Origin: Prevotella sp. 10(H)
GTDB taxonomy: Bacteria > Bacteroidota > Bacteroidia > Bacteroidales > Dysgonomonadaceae
Reading direction: 5' to 3'
Length of the DNA stretch: 64,000 bases
Assembly (NCBI RefSeq): GCF_000711235.1
Contig: NZ_JOMI01000002.1
Coordinates: 124,001-188,000, forward strand
Part shown: one piece after another, positions 52,991 through 63,542 of the stretch
How the letters are laid out: each line of letters begins with the position of its first letter
Numbering within the stretch: position 1 is the stretch's first letter
The notes under the pieces: generated by a model
Told to the model about the DNA's origin: nothing
Database searches by the model: none
What the model saw: only the letters and a program-made list of their open reading frames with translations
Translations under genes and position numbers: made by a program

Positions 52991-53401
52991 ATGCCTACGA
53001 TTCAACAATTAGTAAGAAAAGGACGTACTGTTTTGGTTGAAAAGAGTAAATCACGTGCATTGGATTCTTGCCCTCAACGCAGAGGTGTTTGTATCCGCGT
53101 GTACACAACTACTCCTAAGAAACCTAACTCAGCGATGCGTAAAGTAGCACGTGTGCGCTTGACAAACACAAAAGAGGTAAATGCTTATATTCCTGGAGAA
53201 GGACACAACTTGCAGGAGCACTCGATTGTACTTGTTAGAGGTGGCCGTGTGAAAGACCTTCCGGGTGTTCGTTATCACATTGTTCGCGGAACATTGGATA
53301 CTGCCGGTGTGAATGGTCGCACACAACGTCGCTCTAAGTACGGAGCAAAACGTCCTAAACCGGGAGCAGCAGCTGCAGCAGCTAAGGGTAAAAAGAAATA
53401 A
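52991..53401 (+). CDS. rpsL: 30S ribosomal protein S12
   Basis: Decoding-centre protein of the small subunit, 136 residues. Universal motif [18 protein letters not shown], with the Lys that streptomycin-resistance mutations change, is intact, as is [20 protein letters not shown]. The C-terminus is extended by an Ala-Lys-rich tail ([14 protein letters not shown]). First gene of the str operon; 165 bases separate it from rpsG. Confidence 0.98.
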   Translation: MPTIQQLVRKGRTVLVEKSKSRALDSCPQRRGVCIRVYTTTPKKPNSAMRKVARVRLTNTKEVNAYIPGEGHNLQEHSIVLVRGGRVKDLPGVRYHIVRGTLDTAGVNGRTQRRSKYGAKRPKPGAAAAAAKGKKK

Positions 53402-53566
53402 TCCCTGACGGCAATCCCTTTAACCGAGATTTTTAATTAAGTATTAAAACGGTTTAAGTTTATTGGATAGGCTATACATATGGGTTGAGTAAATGGTTCG
53501 GCGGAACCGTTGAAGACATCAGAAAATTGGCAACCAAAAACAAGAACAAAATTTTTTTAAGCAAAA
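53402..53566 (+). promoter_or_regulatory. rpsL-rpsG spacer with a hairpin
   Basis: A stem AATGGTTC (53492-53499) with GAACCGTT (53504-53511), loop GGCG, one G-T pair. The spacer is long for this operon and may be an S7-type autoregulatory or processing site; the S7 regulation known from E. coli lies in the same spacer, but sequence similarity is not shown. Confidence 0.4.
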
Positions 53567-54043
53567 ATGAGAAAAGCAAAACCAAAGAAAAGACAGATCC
53601 TTCCGGATCCTGTTTTCGGTGATGTAAAGGTTACAAAGTTTGTTAACCACTTAATGTACGATGGTAAAAAATCGACTGCGTTCGATATTTTCTATACAGC
53701 ATTGGAGATTGTAAAGAAAAAACTACCAAACGAAGAAAAGTCTGCTTTGGAAATATGGAAAGCAGCATTAGATAATGTAACTCCACAAGTAGAAGTGAAG
53801 TCACGCCGTGTAGGTGGTGCAACATTTCAGGTTCCTACCGAAATTCGCCCAGACCGCAAAGAATCAATCTGCATGAAGAATCTTATTCTATACGCTCGCA
53901 AGAGAGGTGGAAAAACCATGGCTGATAAGTTGGGTGCAGAAATTACAGATGCATTCAATAGCCAGGGAGGCGCATACAAAAGAAAAGAGGATATGCACAA
54001 AATGGCAGAAGCTAACCGTGCGTTCGCTCATTTCAGATTTTAA
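53567..54043 (+). CDS. rpsG: 30S ribosomal protein S7
   Basis: Primary 16S rRNA binder of the 3' major domain, 158 residues. The head motif [21 protein letters not shown] and the central [19 protein letters not shown] are conserved. Precedes fusA by 24 bases in the str operon. Confidence 0.98.
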   Translation: MRKAKPKKRQILPDPVFGDVKVTKFVNHLMYDGKKSTAFDIFYTALEIVKKKLPNEEKSALEIWKAALDNVTPQVEVKSRRVGGATFQVPTEIRPDRKESICMKNLILYARKRGGKTMADKLGAEITDAFNSQGGAYKRKEDMHKMAEANRAFAHFRF

Positions 54044-54067
54044 TTAAAAGAGAGTTATTTAAAACCG

Positions 54068-56191
54068 ATGGCAAAAGTTATTGACAATTTAAGACTTACA
54101 AGAAATATAGGCATCATGGCTCACATCGATGCCGGTAAAACCACTACCTCAGAACGTATCTTGTTCTATACCGGTCTTACCCATAAGATAGGAGAAGTGC
54201 ACGATGGTGCAGCTACTATGGACTGGATGGCGCAGGAGCAGGAACGTGGTATCACTATTACATCTGCTGCGACAACAGCGAGTTGGAAGTATAACAATGA
54301 GATTTTTAAGATCAATTTGATAGATACACCCGGACACGTTGACTTTACAGTAGAGGTAGAGCGCTCGCTTCGTATCCTCGACGGTGCTATTGCTGCTTAC
54401 GATGCTGTAAGTGGAGTAGAACCTCAGTCGGAAACAGTATGGCGTCAGGCTGACAAATACGACGTGCCTCGTATGTGTTATGTAAACAAGATGGACCGTT
54501 CGGGTGCAGACTTCTTTGAAGTGGTTCGCCAGATCAAAGAAATGCTCAACGGTAACCCTTGTCCTGTTCAGATTCCTATCGGAGCTGAAGAAAACTTCAA
54601 AGGTATTATCGACCTTGTGAAAATGAAGGCGATGTACTGGCACGATGAAACTATGGGCGCTGACTATGAATTGGCTGATATTCCTGCCGAATATATGGAC
54701 GAAGCTCAGGAGTGGAGAGAAAAAATGCTTGAAAAAGCTGCTGAATGCGATGAAACCTTAATGGAGAAATTCTTCGATGACCCTTCTACTATTACAGAAG
54801 ACGAAATTCTTGCAGCGCTTCGTATCGGTACTCTGTCTATGCAGATCAATCCGATGCTTTGCGGTTCTTCATTTAAGAATAAAGGTGTTCAACCGCTTTT
54901 GGATGCAGTTTGTAAATTCCTGCCTAGTCCTACTGATACTTTAGCTATCGAAGGTACAGACCCTAGAAACGGAAATACAATTGTACGTCATCCAAGCCCG
55001 GATGAGCCGATGTGTGCTTTGGCATTTAAGATTGCTACCGACCCGTTTGTAGGCCGTTTGTGCTTCTTCCGTGTTTACTCGGGAGAACTGGCTGCCGGAT
55101 CGTATGTATATAATACTCGTTCTGAAAAGAAAGAGCGTATTTCACGTCTGTTTCAGATGCACTCAAACAAGCAGAATCCTAAGGATGTGATCGGTACAGG
55201 TGATATAGGTGCAGGTGTCGGTTTCAAAGATATCCGTACAGGAGATACATTATGCGATGAGAATAATCCGATTGTTCTGGAATCTATGGACTTCCCTGAA
55301 CCGGTTATCGGAATCTCTATCGAGCCTATCACTCAGAAAGATGTGGATAAACTTTCTAACGGCCTGGCTAAACTGGCTGAAGAAGATCCTACATTCCGTG
55401 TACACACAGACGAAGATTCAGGTCAGACAATTATCGAAGGTATGGGTGAGCTTCACCTCGAAATTATCATCGACCGTCTGAAACGCGAATTTAAAGTTGA
55501 ATGTAACCAAGGCCGTCCTCAGGTATCTTATAAAGAAGCGATTTCTCAGACAGTTGAGCTTCGCGAAGTTTATAAGAAACAATCAGGAGGTCGCGGTAAG
55601 TTTGCCGATATCATTGTTAAGGTGGGTCCTACCGATGCAGGCTTCGAAGGTGATCTTCAGTTCATCGATGAAGTAAAAGGTGGTAATGTTCCTAAAGAAT
55701 TTATCCCTTCTGTACAAAAAGGTTTCCTTGCTGCAATGAAGAATGGTGTACTTGCAGGATATGCGCTTGATAAACTGAAAGTAGTTCTTGTAGATGGTTC
55801 TTACCATACAGTGGACTCCGACCAGTTGTCTTTCGAACTTTGTGCTAAGTTTGCATTCAAGAATGCTTGTGAAAAAGCAAGCCCGGTATTACAGGAGCCT
55901 ATCATGAAACTTGAGGTGGTTACACCTGAAGAAAGCATGGGTGATGTGATCTCCGACCTTAACAAACGTCGCGGACAAGTTGAAGGTATGGAATCGAGCC
56001 GTTCAGGTGCACGTATCGTGAAAGCGAAAGTGCCTTTGGCAGAAATGTTCGGTTATGTAACATCGCTTCGTACTATTACATCGGGTAGAGCAACATCAGC
56101 AATGACATTCTCTCACTACGAAGTAGTATCGCCGTCGATTGCCCGTCAGGTACTGACAGAAGTTAAAGGACGTGTCGATCTGATCAAATAA
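54068..56191 (+). CDS. fusA: Elongation factor G
   Basis: GTPase that drives translocation, 707 residues. G-domain motifs: AHIDAGKTT (G1), the switch I region, DTPGHVDF (G3) and NKMD (G4). Domains II to V follow in order to the C-terminal [10 protein letters not shown]. No tuf gene follows; rpsJ is next, as usual in Bacteroidales. Confidence 0.98.
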   Translation: MAKVIDNLRLTRNIGIMAHIDAGKTTTSERILFYTGLTHKIGEVHDGAATMDWMAQEQERGITITSAATTASWKYNNEIFKINLIDTPGHVDFTVEVERSLRILDGAIAAYDAVSGVEPQSETVWRQADKYDVPRMCYVNKMDRSGADFFEVVRQIKEMLNGNPCPVQIPIGAEENFKGIIDLVKMKAMYWHDETMGADYELADIPAEYMDEAQEWREKMLEKAAECDETLMEKFFDDPSTITEDEILAALRIGTLSMQINPMLCGSSFKNKGVQPLLDAVCKFLPSPTDTLAIEGTDPRNGNTIVRHPSPDEPMCALAFKIATDPFVGRLCFFRVYSGELAAGSYVYNTRSEKKERISRLFQMHSNKQNPKDVIGTGDIGAGVGFKDIRTGDTLCDENNPIVLESMDFPEPVIGISIEPITQKDVDKLSNGLAKLAEEDPTFRVHTDEDSGQTIIEGMGELHLEIIIDRLKREFKVECNQGRPQVSYKEAISQTVELREVYKKQSGGRGKFADIIVKVGPTDAGFEGDLQFIDEVKGGNVPKEFIPSVQKGFLAAMKNGVLAGYALDKLKVVLVDGSYHTVDSDQLSFELCAKFAFKNACEKASPVLQEPIMKLEVVTPEESMGDVISDLNKRRGQVEGMESSRSGARIVKAKVPLAEMFGYVTSLRTITSGRATSAMTFSHYEVVSPSIARQVLTEVKGRVDLIK

Positions 56192-56200
56192 AAATTCAGG

Positions 56201-56230
56201 CTGCGGTTAGTAAATGACTCTTAACCGCAG
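56201..56230 (+). terminator. Hairpin between fusA and rpsJ
   Basis: A perfect 9-bp stem, CTGCGGTTA (56201-56209) with TAACCGCAG (56222-56230), 12-base loop. It is followed by CTTCAAATTTTA rather than a clean T-run, so it may be a weak terminator or an RNA processing or stability element between the str and S10 parts. Confidence 0.5.
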
Positions 56231-56279
56231 TCTTCAAATTTTATATAACAATTATTGAATAACTAATTAAAAAAAGACA

Positions 56280-56585
56280 ATGAGTCAAAAGATTAGAATT
56301 AAACTAAAATCTTACGATTACATGCTGGTAGACAAGTCTGCCGAAAAAATCGTTAAAACAGTAAAAGCAACAGGTGCAGTAGTAAGCGGTCCAATTCCGT
56401 TGCCGACACACAAACGTATATTTACTGTTAACCGTTCAACTTTCGTTAACAAGAAATCGCGCGAGCAGTTCGAACTGTCTTCTTATAAAAGACTGATCGA
56501 CATCTACAGCTCTACAGCCAAAACAGTAGATGCACTGATGAAACTTGAATTGCCAAGCGGTGTCGAAGTTGAAATTAAAGTTTGA
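56280..56585 (+). CDS. rpsJ: 30S ribosomal protein S10
   Basis: Small-subunit head protein, 101 residues, also the NusE antitermination factor. Conserved [16 protein letters not shown] and [16 protein letters not shown]. Start of the S10 cluster. Confidence 0.98.
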   Translation: MSQKIRIKLKSYDYMLVDKSAEKIVKTVKATGAVVSGPIPLPTHKRIFTVNRSTFVNKKSREQFELSSYKRLIDIYSSTAKTVDALMKLELPSGVEVEIKV

Positions 56586-56620
56586 TGAAATTTATAGTTT
56601 TAAATAAATAATTAAGAGAA

Positions 56621-57235
56621 ATGCCAGGATTATTAGGAAAAAAAATCGGAATGACATCCGTTTTCAGTGCCGAGGGAAAAAATATTCCATGCACTGTTAT
56701 CGAAGTGGGTCCTTGTGTTGTTACTCAGGTAAAAACAGTTGATAAAGACGGTTACGAAGCTGTGCAACTGGGGTTTGTTGAAAAGAAAGACAAACACACC
56801 AGCAAGCCGCTTGCCGGACATTTCAAAAAAGCCGGAGTAGCACCTCAAAGACACTTGGCCGAGTTCAAAGGAATTGAAGGTCGCAAAGCAGGCGATGTAC
56901 TTACTGTAGACTTCTTCGAAGACGCACAGTATGTAGATATTATCGGAACATCGAAAGGTAAAGGATTTCAGGGAGTTGTTAAACGCCACAATTTCGGTGG
57001 GGTAGGACAGGCTACACTGGGTCAGCACAACCGTCTTCGTGCTCCGGGTTCTATCGGTGCTTGTTCTTATCCTGCGAAAGTATTCAAGGGAACAAGAATG
57101 GGCGGACAGATGGGTAACGAACGTGTTACTATCCAAAACCTTGAAGTAATTAAGTTGATTCCGGAACACAATCTTTTGTTGATTAAAGGCTCTGTACCGG
57201 GAAGTAAAGGTTCAATCGTATTAATAGAGAAATAA
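56621..57235 (+). CDS. rplC: 50S ribosomal protein L3
   Basis: Binds near the peptidyl-transferase centre, 204 residues. Conserved [11 protein letters not shown] at the start, [16 protein letters not shown] in the middle. The stop codon overlaps the rplD start by one base (TAATG). Confidence 0.98.
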   Translation: MPGLLGKKIGMTSVFSAEGKNIPCTVIEVGPCVVTQVKTVDKDGYEAVQLGFVEKKDKHTSKPLAGHFKKAGVAPQRHLAEFKGIEGRKAGDVLTVDFFEDAQYVDIIGTSKGKGFQGVVKRHNFGGVGQATLGQHNRLRAPGSIGACSYPAKVFKGTRMGGQMGNERVTIQNLEVIKLIPEHNLLLIKGSVPGSKGSIVLIEK

Positions 57236-57864
57236 TGGAACTGAGTATATTAGATAAAAGCGGTAAAGATACCGGCAAAAAAATAGCGTTGAACGATGCT
57301 ATTTATGGAATTGAGCCTAATGAACACGTTCTTTGGTTAGATGTAAAACAGTATCTGGCTAACCAGCGTCAGGGTACTCACAAAACAAAGGAAAGAAGCG
57401 AAATGTCAGGTAGTACACGCAAACTTATCCGCCAGAAAGGTGGAGGCGGTGCACGTCGCGGTGACATTAATTCTCCTGTATTAGTGGGTGGTGCACGTGT
57501 ATTCGGCCCTAAACCGAGAGATTATAGCTTCAAACTGAATAAGAAGGTTAAACAACTTGCCCGCAGATCGGCTCTTTCTATGAAAGCTAAAGACAGCCAG
57601 ATTGTAATAGTTGAAGACCTTTCGTTCGATGCACCGAAAACAAAAGATTTCGTAGCACTGACTAAGAGCCTGCAAGTAGCTGATAAAAAGATACTTCTTG
57701 TTTTGCCGGATCAAAATAAAAATGTATATTTGTCGGCTCGTAATTTAGAGAGAGTAAAAGTGGTAAGAGCTTCTGACCTAAATACTTACTCAATACTTAA
57801 CTGCACAAGTCTGGTATTGGCTGAGTCATCGGTTGCTGTTATCGATAACCTTTTAAAAGCATAA
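57235..57864 (+). CDS. rplD: 50S ribosomal protein L4
   Basis: Lines the exit tunnel, 209 residues. Conserved loop [20 protein letters not shown] with [10 protein letters not shown]. In enterobacteria L4 represses the S10 operon; no evidence for that here. Overlaps rplC by one base. Confidence 0.97.
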   Translation: MELSILDKSGKDTGKKIALNDAIYGIEPNEHVLWLDVKQYLANQRQGTHKTKERSEMSGSTRKLIRQKGGGGARRGDINSPVLVGGARVFGPKPRDYSFKLNKKVKQLARRSALSMKAKDSQIVIVEDLSFDAPKTKDFVALTKSLQVADKKILLVLPDQNKNVYLSARNLERVKVVRASDLNTYSILNCTSLVLAESSVAVIDNLLKA

Positions 57865-57869
57865 GGAGG
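57863..57869 (+). promoter_or_regulatory. Shine-Dalgarno sequence before rplW
   Basis: AAGGAGG ends eight bases before the rplW ATG and overlaps the rplD stop codon. Such a strong site is unusual for this lineage and supports the rplW start at 57877. Confidence 0.6.
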
Positions 57870-57876
57870 TAATACT

Positions 57877-58170
57877 ATGGGAATTATTATAAAACCAATA
57901 TTGACAGAAAAACAAACAGCGATTTCGGAAAAGTTCCCTAATCGTTATGGTTTTCGCGTAGCTCCAAGTGCAAACAAAGTGGAGATTAAGAAAGCGATCG
58001 AAGAGCTTTACGGCGTAAAGGTTGAGTCTGTAAACACAATCAACTATGCCGGAAAGCGTAAAAGCCGTTACACCAAAGCAGGTGTTATCAGTGGTAAGAC
58101 TTCAGCTTTCAAAAAAGCAATAATCACCCTCAAAGACGGTGACAGTATAGACTTTTTTAGTAATATCTAA
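57877..58170 (+). CDS. rplW: 50S ribosomal protein L23
   Basis: Exit-tunnel rim protein, docking site for trigger factor and SRP, 97 residues. Conserved KPILTEKQ, YGFRVAPSANKVEIKKAIE and NTINYAGKRK. The start is supported by AAGGAGG. Confidence 0.97.
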   Translation: MGIIIKPILTEKQTAISEKFPNRYGFRVAPSANKVEIKKAIEELYGVKVESVNTINYAGKRKSRYTKAGVISGKTSAFKKAIITLKDGDSIDFFSNI

Positions 58171-58177
58171 ATAAAAA

Positions 58178-59002
58178 ATGGCAGTACGTAAACTAAAGCC
58201 CACAACACCGGGGCAAAGACACAAAATTATTGGTACATTCGAAGAGATCACTGCAAGTGTACCAGAGAAATCTCTTGTAGTCGGTAAAAAAGCGTCTGGA
58301 GGCCGTAACAACCAAGGAAAGATGACCATGCGTTATCTTGGTGGTGGTCACAAAAGAAGCTTCAGGCTTATCGATTTCAAGAGAACAAAAGACGGAATAC
58401 CAGCCACTGTAAAATCAGTAGAATACGATCCGAACCGTTCGGCTCGTATCGCTTTGTTGTATTACGCTGACGGAGCAAAGACATATATCCTCGCTCCTCA
58501 GGGATTGGTAGTAGGTCAGACAGTGATGTCGGGAGCCGATGCTGCTCCTGAAGTTGGGAATGCATTGCCGCTGGCAAAAATTCCAATCGGTACAGTTATT
58601 CATAATATCGAATTACGCCCGGGTCAGGGTGCTAAGATGATTCGCTCGGCAGGTACATTTGCTCAGTTGACTTCACGCGAAGGAAACTATGCGATTATCA
58701 GAATGCCTTCAGGTGAAACACGTAAAATCCTTTTAGCTTGTAAAGCTACTATCGGTAGCGTAGGTAATTCGGATCATGCTCTTGAAAAATCAGGTAAAGC
58801 CGGACGCTCTCGCTGGCTTGGACGTCGCCCTCACAACCGTGGTGTAGTAATGAACCCTGTCGATCACCCAATGGGTGGTGGTGAAGGTCGCGCTTCGGGA
58901 GGACACCCAAGATCACGTAAAGGATTGTACGCTAAGGGTCTTAAAACTAGGGCTCCTAAGAAACATTCTTCTAAGTACATAATCGAAAGAAGAAAGAAAT
59001 AA
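58178..59002 (+). CDS. rplB: 50S ribosomal protein L2
   Basis: Needed for subunit association and peptidyl transferase assembly, 274 residues. Conserved [19 protein letters not shown] and the C-terminal [17 protein letters not shown] with the key His. Confidence 0.98.
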   Translation: MAVRKLKPTTPGQRHKIIGTFEEITASVPEKSLVVGKKASGGRNNQGKMTMRYLGGGHKRSFRLIDFKRTKDGIPATVKSVEYDPNRSARIALLYYADGAKTYILAPQGLVVGQTVMSGADAAPEVGNALPLAKIPIGTVIHNIELRPGQGAKMIRSAGTFAQLTSREGNYAIIRMPSGETRKILLACKATIGSVGNSDHALEKSGKAGRSRWLGRRPHNRGVVMNPVDHPMGGGEGRASGGHPRSRKGLYAKGLKTRAPKKHSSKYIIERRKK

Positions 59003-59027
59003 TAACCTGATTAATCAATAAGAAATT

Positions 59028-59297
59028 ATGAGTCGTTCGTTAAAAAAAGGCCCGTATATTAATGTTAAGCTTGAGAAAAAAGTCTTGGCCATGAATGAGT
59101 CAGGTAAGAAAGCTGTAGTTAAGACATGGGCAAGAGCTTCGATGATATCACCCGACTTTGTAGGTCACACTATCGCTGTTCACAACGGAAATAAATTTAT
59201 TCCTGTATATGTAACAGAAAATATGGTAGGCCACAAACTTGGAGAATTTGCTCTGACACGTACATTCCGTGGACATGGTGGTAACAAGAAAAGATAA
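59028..59297 (+). CDS. rpsS: 30S ribosomal protein S19
   Basis: Small-subunit head protein that forms a complex with S13, 89 residues. Conserved [11 protein letters not shown] and [20 protein letters not shown]. Confidence 0.98.
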   Translation: MSRSLKKGPYINVKLEKKVLAMNESGKKAVVKTWARASMISPDFVGHTIAVHNGNKFIPVYVTENMVGHKLGEFALTRTFRGHGGNKKR

Positions 59298-59340
59298 GAA
59301 GCAGCCAGTAATTAATTAAAAAAAGAAAACATTAAAAATA

Positions 59341-59748
59341 ATGGGTAAAAGAAAACGTATAGCAGCTGAAGCAAGAAAGGAAGCTTTGAAGACCATTTCT
59401 TTTGCTAAGTTGAACGATGTACCGACTTCGCCTCGAAAAATGCGCCTTGTGGCCGACATGATTCGCGGTATGGAAGCGTTCCGTGCACTTGGCGTACTGA
59501 AATACTCTAATAAAGAAGCAGCTGCTAGAATAGAAAAACTATTACGTTCAGCTATCGCAAACTGGGAAGCTAAGAATGAGCGTAAAGCCGAAAGCGGTGA
59601 ATTATATGTGTCGTTGATAAATGTAGACGGTGGCGCCATGCTGAAAAGAATGCGCCCTGCTCCACAGGGAAGAGGTTACAGAATACGCAAGCGTTCAAAC
59701 CATGTAACCCTCCACGTAGATACACTTAATAAAGAAATTCAAAATTAA
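59341..59748 (+). CDS. rplV: 50S ribosomal protein L22
   Basis: Exit-tunnel protein, 135 residues. Its N-terminus is longer than in E. coli and Lys-rich ([16 protein letters not shown]). The conserved beta-hairpin tip region is [20 protein letters not shown]. Confidence 0.97.
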   Translation: MGKRKRIAAEARKEALKTISFAKLNDVPTSPRKMRLVADMIRGMEAFRALGVLKYSNKEAAARIEKLLRSAIANWEAKNERKAESGELYVSLINVDGGAMLKRMRPAPQGRGYRIRKRSNHVTLHVDTLNKEIQN

Positions 59749-59755
59749 TTAGCAG

Positions 59756-60517
59756 ATGGGACAAAAAGTAAATCCAATAGCAAATCGTCTAGGAATCATC
59801 CGTGGATGGGATTCTAACTGGTATGGAGGCAAAAAATATGGCAACACACTGTTGGAAGACAGCAAAATCCGTAAATACCTCAATGCCCGTCTGGCTAAGG
59901 CAAGTGTGTCGCGCATCGTTATCGAGCGCACACTAAAACTGGTAACTATTACAGTTTGTACTGCACGTCCGGGTATCATCATCGGTAAAGGCGGACAGGA
60001 AGTAGACAAACTGAAAGAAGAGTTGAAGAAAATTACAGATAAAGATATTCAGATCAACATTTTCGAAATCAAGAAGCCGGAATTGGATGCAGTCATTGTA
60101 GCCAACAACGTAGCCCGTCAGCTGGAAGGTAAGATCGCTTACCGCCGCGCTATCAAGATGGCTATCGCTTCAACGATGAGAATGGGTGCCGAAGGTATTA
60201 AGATTCAGATATCAGGCCGTCTTAACGGAGCCGAAATGGCCCGTTCAGAAATGTATAAAGAAGGACGTACTCCGCTTCATACATTCCGTGCCGATATCGA
60301 CTATGCACATGCCGAAGCGCTTACAAAAGTTGGTTTGATAGGTATCAAAGTATGGATTTGCCGTGGAGAAATATACGGCAAGAAAGACCTAGCCCCTTCG
60401 TTCGTATCGTCTAAAGAAGGCGGACACTCCAACAACAGAGGTGGTGGTGACCGTCGCAACAATAGAGGCGACAGAGACGATCAGGGAAAAGGTTTCAAGA
60501 GAAATAAGAGAAAGTAA
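59756..60517 (+). CDS. rpsC: 30S ribosomal protein S3
   Basis: KH-domain protein at the mRNA entry, 253 residues. KH motif [17 protein letters not shown] is intact. The last 40 residues are low-complexity, rich in Gly, Asn, Arg and Asp ([17 protein letters not shown]); this makes the protein about 20 residues longer than the E. coli S3. Confidence 0.97.
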   Translation: MGQKVNPIANRLGIIRGWDSNWYGGKKYGNTLLEDSKIRKYLNARLAKASVSRIVIERTLKLVTITVCTARPGIIIGKGGQEVDKLKEELKKITDKDIQINIFEIKKPELDAVIVANNVARQLEGKIAYRRAIKMAIASTMRMGAEGIKIQISGRLNGAEMARSEMYKEGRTPLHTFRADIDYAHAEALTKVGLIGIKVWICRGEIYGKKDLAPSFVSSKEGGHSNNRGGGDRRNNRGDRDDQGKGFKRNKRK

Positions 60518-60539
60518 TTAAAAAAACGTTTGAAGTAAA

Positions 60540-60971
60540 ATGTTACAACCGAAGAAAACAAAATTCAGAAGACAGCAAAAAGGTCGTATGAAAGGTAATG
60601 CCCAGAGAGGGCATGAGCTGGCTTTCGGTTCATTTGGTATCAAAACGCTTGAAAACAAATGGATCACAGGACGCCAGATAGAAGCGGCCCGTATTGCAGT
60701 AACTCGTTACATGCAGCGTCAAGGACAAGTTTGGGTTAGAATTTTCCCTGACAAACCTATCACTAAGAAACCTGCCGAAGTACGTATGGGTAAAGGTAAA
60801 GGTTCTCCGGAAGGTTTCGTTGCACCGGTAACACCAGGTAGAATCATTTTCGAAATCGAAGGTGTCTCTTTCGATGTGGCAAAAGAAGCATTGCGCCTTG
60901 CAGCACAAAAGCTTCCTGTGACTACAAAATTTGTAGTGCGCAGAGATTATGACTTAACTCAAAACGCTTAA
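60540..60971 (+). CDS. rplP: 50S ribosomal protein L16
   Basis: Near the A-site tRNA, 143 residues. Conserved [27 protein letters not shown] and [16 protein letters not shown]. Confidence 0.98.
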   Translation: MLQPKKTKFRRQQKGRMKGNAQRGHELAFGSFGIKTLENKWITGRQIEAARIAVTRYMQRQGQVWVRIFPDKPITKKPAEVRMGKGKGSPEGFVAPVTPGRIIFEIEGVSFDVAKEALRLAAQKLPVTTKFVVRRDYDLTQNA

Positions 60972-60976
60972 GAAGT

Positions 60977-61174
60977 ATGAAAATTGCAGAAGTAAGAGAA
61001 CTTTCGGACAAAGAATTGAAAGAAAGATTAGATGCTGAAAGAATAGCATTAAACCAATTGGTGTTAAACCACAGTGTATCTCCATTGGATAACCCGACTA
61101 AGATCAAAGAAAAACGTCGCGACATCGCACGTTTCATGACTGAGTTGCGCCAAAGAGAACTAAAAAACAAATAA
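60977..61174 (+). CDS. rpmC: 50S ribosomal protein L29
   Basis: Small helical exit-tunnel protein, 65 residues. Conserved ELSDKELKERLDAERIALN, and IARFMTELRQREL at the end. Five bases after rplP. Confidence 0.96.
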   Translation: MKIAEVRELSDKELKERLDAERIALNQLVLNHSVSPLDNPTKIKEKRRDIARFMTELRQRELKNK

Positions 61175-61180
61175 GAGCTG

Positions 61181-61438
61181 ATGGAAACGAGAAATTTAAG
61201 AAAAGAAAGATTCGGGGTCGTTTTCAGTAATAAGATGGACAAGACTATCACAGTTGCTGTAAAATGGAAAGAAAAACACCCTATTTATGGAAAATTCGTT
61301 AACAAAACGAAGAAATATCATGCTCACGATGAAAAGAACGAGTGCAACATCGGCGACACAGTGCGCATCATGGAAACTCGTCCGTTGAGTAAAACAAAAA
61401 GATGGAGATTAGTAGAAATAATCGAAAGGGCTAAATAA
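61181..61438 (+). CDS. rpsQ: 30S ribosomal protein S17
   Basis: 16S rRNA binder, 85 residues. Conserved [17 protein letters not shown] and [19 protein letters not shown]. Confidence 0.97.
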   Translation: METRNLRKERFGVVFSNKMDKTITVAVKWKEKHPIYGKFVNKTKKYHAHDEKNECNIGDTVRIMETRPLSKTKRWRLVEIIERAK

Positions 61439-61440
61439 TT

Positions 61441-61806
61441 ATGATACAACAAGAATCAAGACTGGTAGTTACTGATAACAGTGGAGCCAGAGAATGCTTA
61501 TGTATCCGCGTATTGGGCGGAACAAGAAGACGTTATGCGTCGGTAGGGGATGTGATTGTGGTTGCTGTCAAAAATGTGATCCCTTCGAGTGATATAAAGA
61601 AAGGTGCTGTAACAAAAGCTATTATCGTACGTACAAAGAAAGAAATCCGCCGTCAGGACGGTTCTTATATCCGTTTCGACGATAATGCTTGTGTATTGCT
61701 AAATGCAGCAGGTGAAATCAGAGGAAGCCGTATTTTCGGACCGGTTGCACGTGAACTTCGCGCAACTAACATGAAAATCGTTTCGTTGGCACCAGAGGTA
61801 CTTTAA
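61441..61806 (+). CDS. rplN: 50S ribosomal protein L14
   Basis: Intersubunit bridge protein, 121 residues. Conserved [18 protein letters not shown] and [19 protein letters not shown]. Start of the spc part of the cluster, two bases after rpsQ. Confidence 0.98.
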   Translation: MIQQESRLVVTDNSGARECLCIRVLGGTRRRYASVGDVIVVAVKNVIPSSDIKKGAVTKAIIVRTKKEIRRQDGSYIRFDDNACVLLNAAGEIRGSRIFGPVARELRATNMKIVSLAPEVL

Positions 61807-61825
61807 TCCATAAAACTAAAAAGCA

Positions 61826-62143
61826 ATGAGTAAATTACATATCAAAAAAGGCGATATAGTTTATGTGAATACCGGTGTCGACAAAGGTAAGACAGGCCGC
61901 GTACTGAAGGTGCTTGTTGAAAAACAACGCGCTATAGTAGAAGGTCTCAACATGGTATCAAAAGCTACTAAGCCTAACGCGAAAAATACGCAGGGAGGAA
62001 TAGAGAAAAAAGAAGCTCCTATCCACATCTCGAACCTTAACGTGGTAGACCCTAAATCAGGTAAACCTACACGTATCGGCCGCAAAGAAGTGAATGGAAA
62101 GCTAGTACGTTACGCTAAAAAATCAGGGGAGGAAATTAAATAA
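61826..62143 (+). CDS. rplX: 50S ribosomal protein L24
   Basis: Assembly-initiating protein, 105 residues, with a KOW motif ([20 protein letters not shown]). The stop overlaps the rplE start by one base. Confidence 0.97.
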   Translation: MSKLHIKKGDIVYVNTGVDKGKTGRVLKVLVEKQRAIVEGLNMVSKATKPNAKNTQGGIEKKEAPIHISNLNVVDPKSGKPTRIGRKEVNGKLVRYAKKSGEEIK

Positions 62144-62706
62144 TGAGCAATACAACAACTCTTAGGACAGATTATAAAGACCGTATTGTAGCTTCTTTGA
62201 TGAAAGAATTCGGTTATAAATCGACAATGCAGGTTCCTGTATTGAAAAAAATAGTTGTCAACCAAGGTCTTGGTATTGCAGTTGCAGATAAAAAAATTAT
62301 CGAAACAGCGATCAACGAAGTTTCAACTATTACAGGACAAAAAGCGGTAGCGACATTCTCTAAAAAAGATATTTCGAACTTCAAATTGCGTAAGAAAATG
62401 CCTATCGGTGTGATGGTTACGCTGCGTCACGATAAAATGTACGAGTTCCTTGAAAGACTTGTACGTGTTGCATTGCCTCGTATCCGCGACTTCAAGGGTA
62501 TCGAAAGCAAGCTGGACGGGCGTGGAAACTATACACTGGGTATACAGGAACAGATCATCTTCCCTGAAATAAATATCGACAATATTAGCCGTATTTTGGG
62601 AATGAATATTACCTTTGTAACTTCCGCAAAAACGGATGAAGAAGGGTATGCCCTACTGAGAGAGTTCGGATTACCATTTAAGAACGCAAAAAAAGAATCG
62701 ATATAA
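62143..62706 (+). CDS. rplE: 50S ribosomal protein L5
   Basis: 5S rRNA-binding protein, 187 residues. Conserved [30 protein letters not shown] and [17 protein letters not shown]. One base before rpsN. Confidence 0.97.
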   Translation: MSNTTTLRTDYKDRIVASLMKEFGYKSTMQVPVLKKIVVNQGLGIAVADKKIIETAINEVSTITGQKAVATFSKKDISNFKLRKKMPIGVMVTLRHDKMYEFLERLVRVALPRIRDFKGIESKLDGRGNYTLGIQEQIIFPEINIDNISRILGMNITFVTSAKTDEEGYALLREFGLPFKNAKKESI

Positions 62707-62707
62707 G

Positions 62708-62977
62708 ATGGCAAAAGAATCAATGAAAGCTCGTGAGGTAAAAAGAGCTAAAATGGTTGCTAAATATGCAGCTAAAAGAGCGCAACTGAAAGCTGATGGC
62801 GATTACGAAGCGCTACAGGCTCTACCTAAGAATGCTTCACCTGTACGCCTGCACAACCGTTGCAGCATCACAGGACGTCCGAAAGGCTTTATCCGCCAGT
62901 TCGGAATTTCGCGTATTCAATTCCGCGAAATGGCATCCAAAGGTCTGATACCGGGAGTGAAAAAAGCGAGCTGGTAA
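62708..62977 (+). CDS. rpsN: 30S ribosomal protein S14 (zinc-free type)
   Basis: Small-subunit head protein, 89 residues. Conserved [19 protein letters not shown] and the terminal [11 protein letters not shown]. Only one Cys, so this is the long C-minus form without zinc. Confidence 0.97.
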   Translation: MAKESMKAREVKRAKMVAKYAAKRAQLKADGDYEALQALPKNASPVRLHNRCSITGRPKGFIRQFGISRIQFREMASKGLIPGVKKASW

Positions 62978-62991
62978 ACACAGAAATTATA

Positions 62992-63060
62992 AGTTATAAA
63001 TTATAATGATGAATGAGCGGCCGATGCTATCCGAAAATTCATACCTTATAATTTATAACT
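62992..63060. repeat. Palindromic insert in the spc operon
   Basis: A perfect 15-bp inverted repeat, AGTTATAAATTATAA (62992-63006) with TTATAATTTATAACT (63046-63060), extended inside by ATGAAT (63009-63014) with ATTCAT (63037-63042). It fills most of the 148-base gap between rpsN and rpsH, where all other gaps in this part of the cluster are below 50 bases. It looks like a small palindromic repeat element; if transcribed it forms a long hairpin inside the operon. Confidence 0.7.
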
Positions 63061-63125
63061 CGTAACTATAATAACAGTTTTTAAATATTGTCCCGGAGTC
63101 GGGATTAATTTAAATCATTTTAAAC

Positions 63126-63521
63126 ATGACAGATCCAATAGCAGATTATTTGACGCGTGTAAGAAACGCCATCATGGCTGGACACAGAGTTGTAGAAATT
63201 CCGGCGTCAAATTTGAAAAAAGAGATTACTAAAATTCTCTTGGAAAAAGGCTACATTCTTAACTATAAGTTTGTAGAAGAAGGACCTCAGGGCTCTATCA
63301 AGATAGCCTTGAAATACGATCCTGTAAATAAAGTAAATGCAATAAAGAAACTTATCCGCATTTCTACACCGGGACTTCGTAAATATGTAGGGTATAAAGA
63401 CATGCCCCGTGTTCTTAACGGACTAGGGATAGCTGTAGTATCTACCTCTAAAGGAGTGATGACAGACAAGGAAGCTCGCGAACTCAAAGTTGGTGGCGAA
63501 GTAATGTGTTATGTTTATTAA
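63126..63521 (+). CDS. rpsH: 30S ribosomal protein S8
   Basis: 16S rRNA central-domain binder, 131 residues. Conserved [15 protein letters not shown] and [14 protein letters not shown] at the C-terminal part. S8 represses the spc operon in E. coli; here the gene follows the palindromic insert. Confidence 0.97.
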   Translation: MTDPIADYLTRVRNAIMAGHRVVEIPASNLKKEITKILLEKGYILNYKFVEEGPQGSIKIALKYDPVNKVNAIKKLIRISTPGLRKYVGYKDMPRVLNGLGIAVVSTSKGVMTDKEARELKVGGEVMCYVY

Positions 63522-63526
63522 TTAAG

Positions 63527-63532
63527 AGGAGG
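63527..63532 (+). promoter_or_regulatory. Shine-Dalgarno sequence before rplF
   Basis: AGGAGG, 10 bases before the ATG at 63543. Strong sites like this are rare in the window. Confidence 0.55.
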
Positions 63533-63542
63533 ATAACAAATT

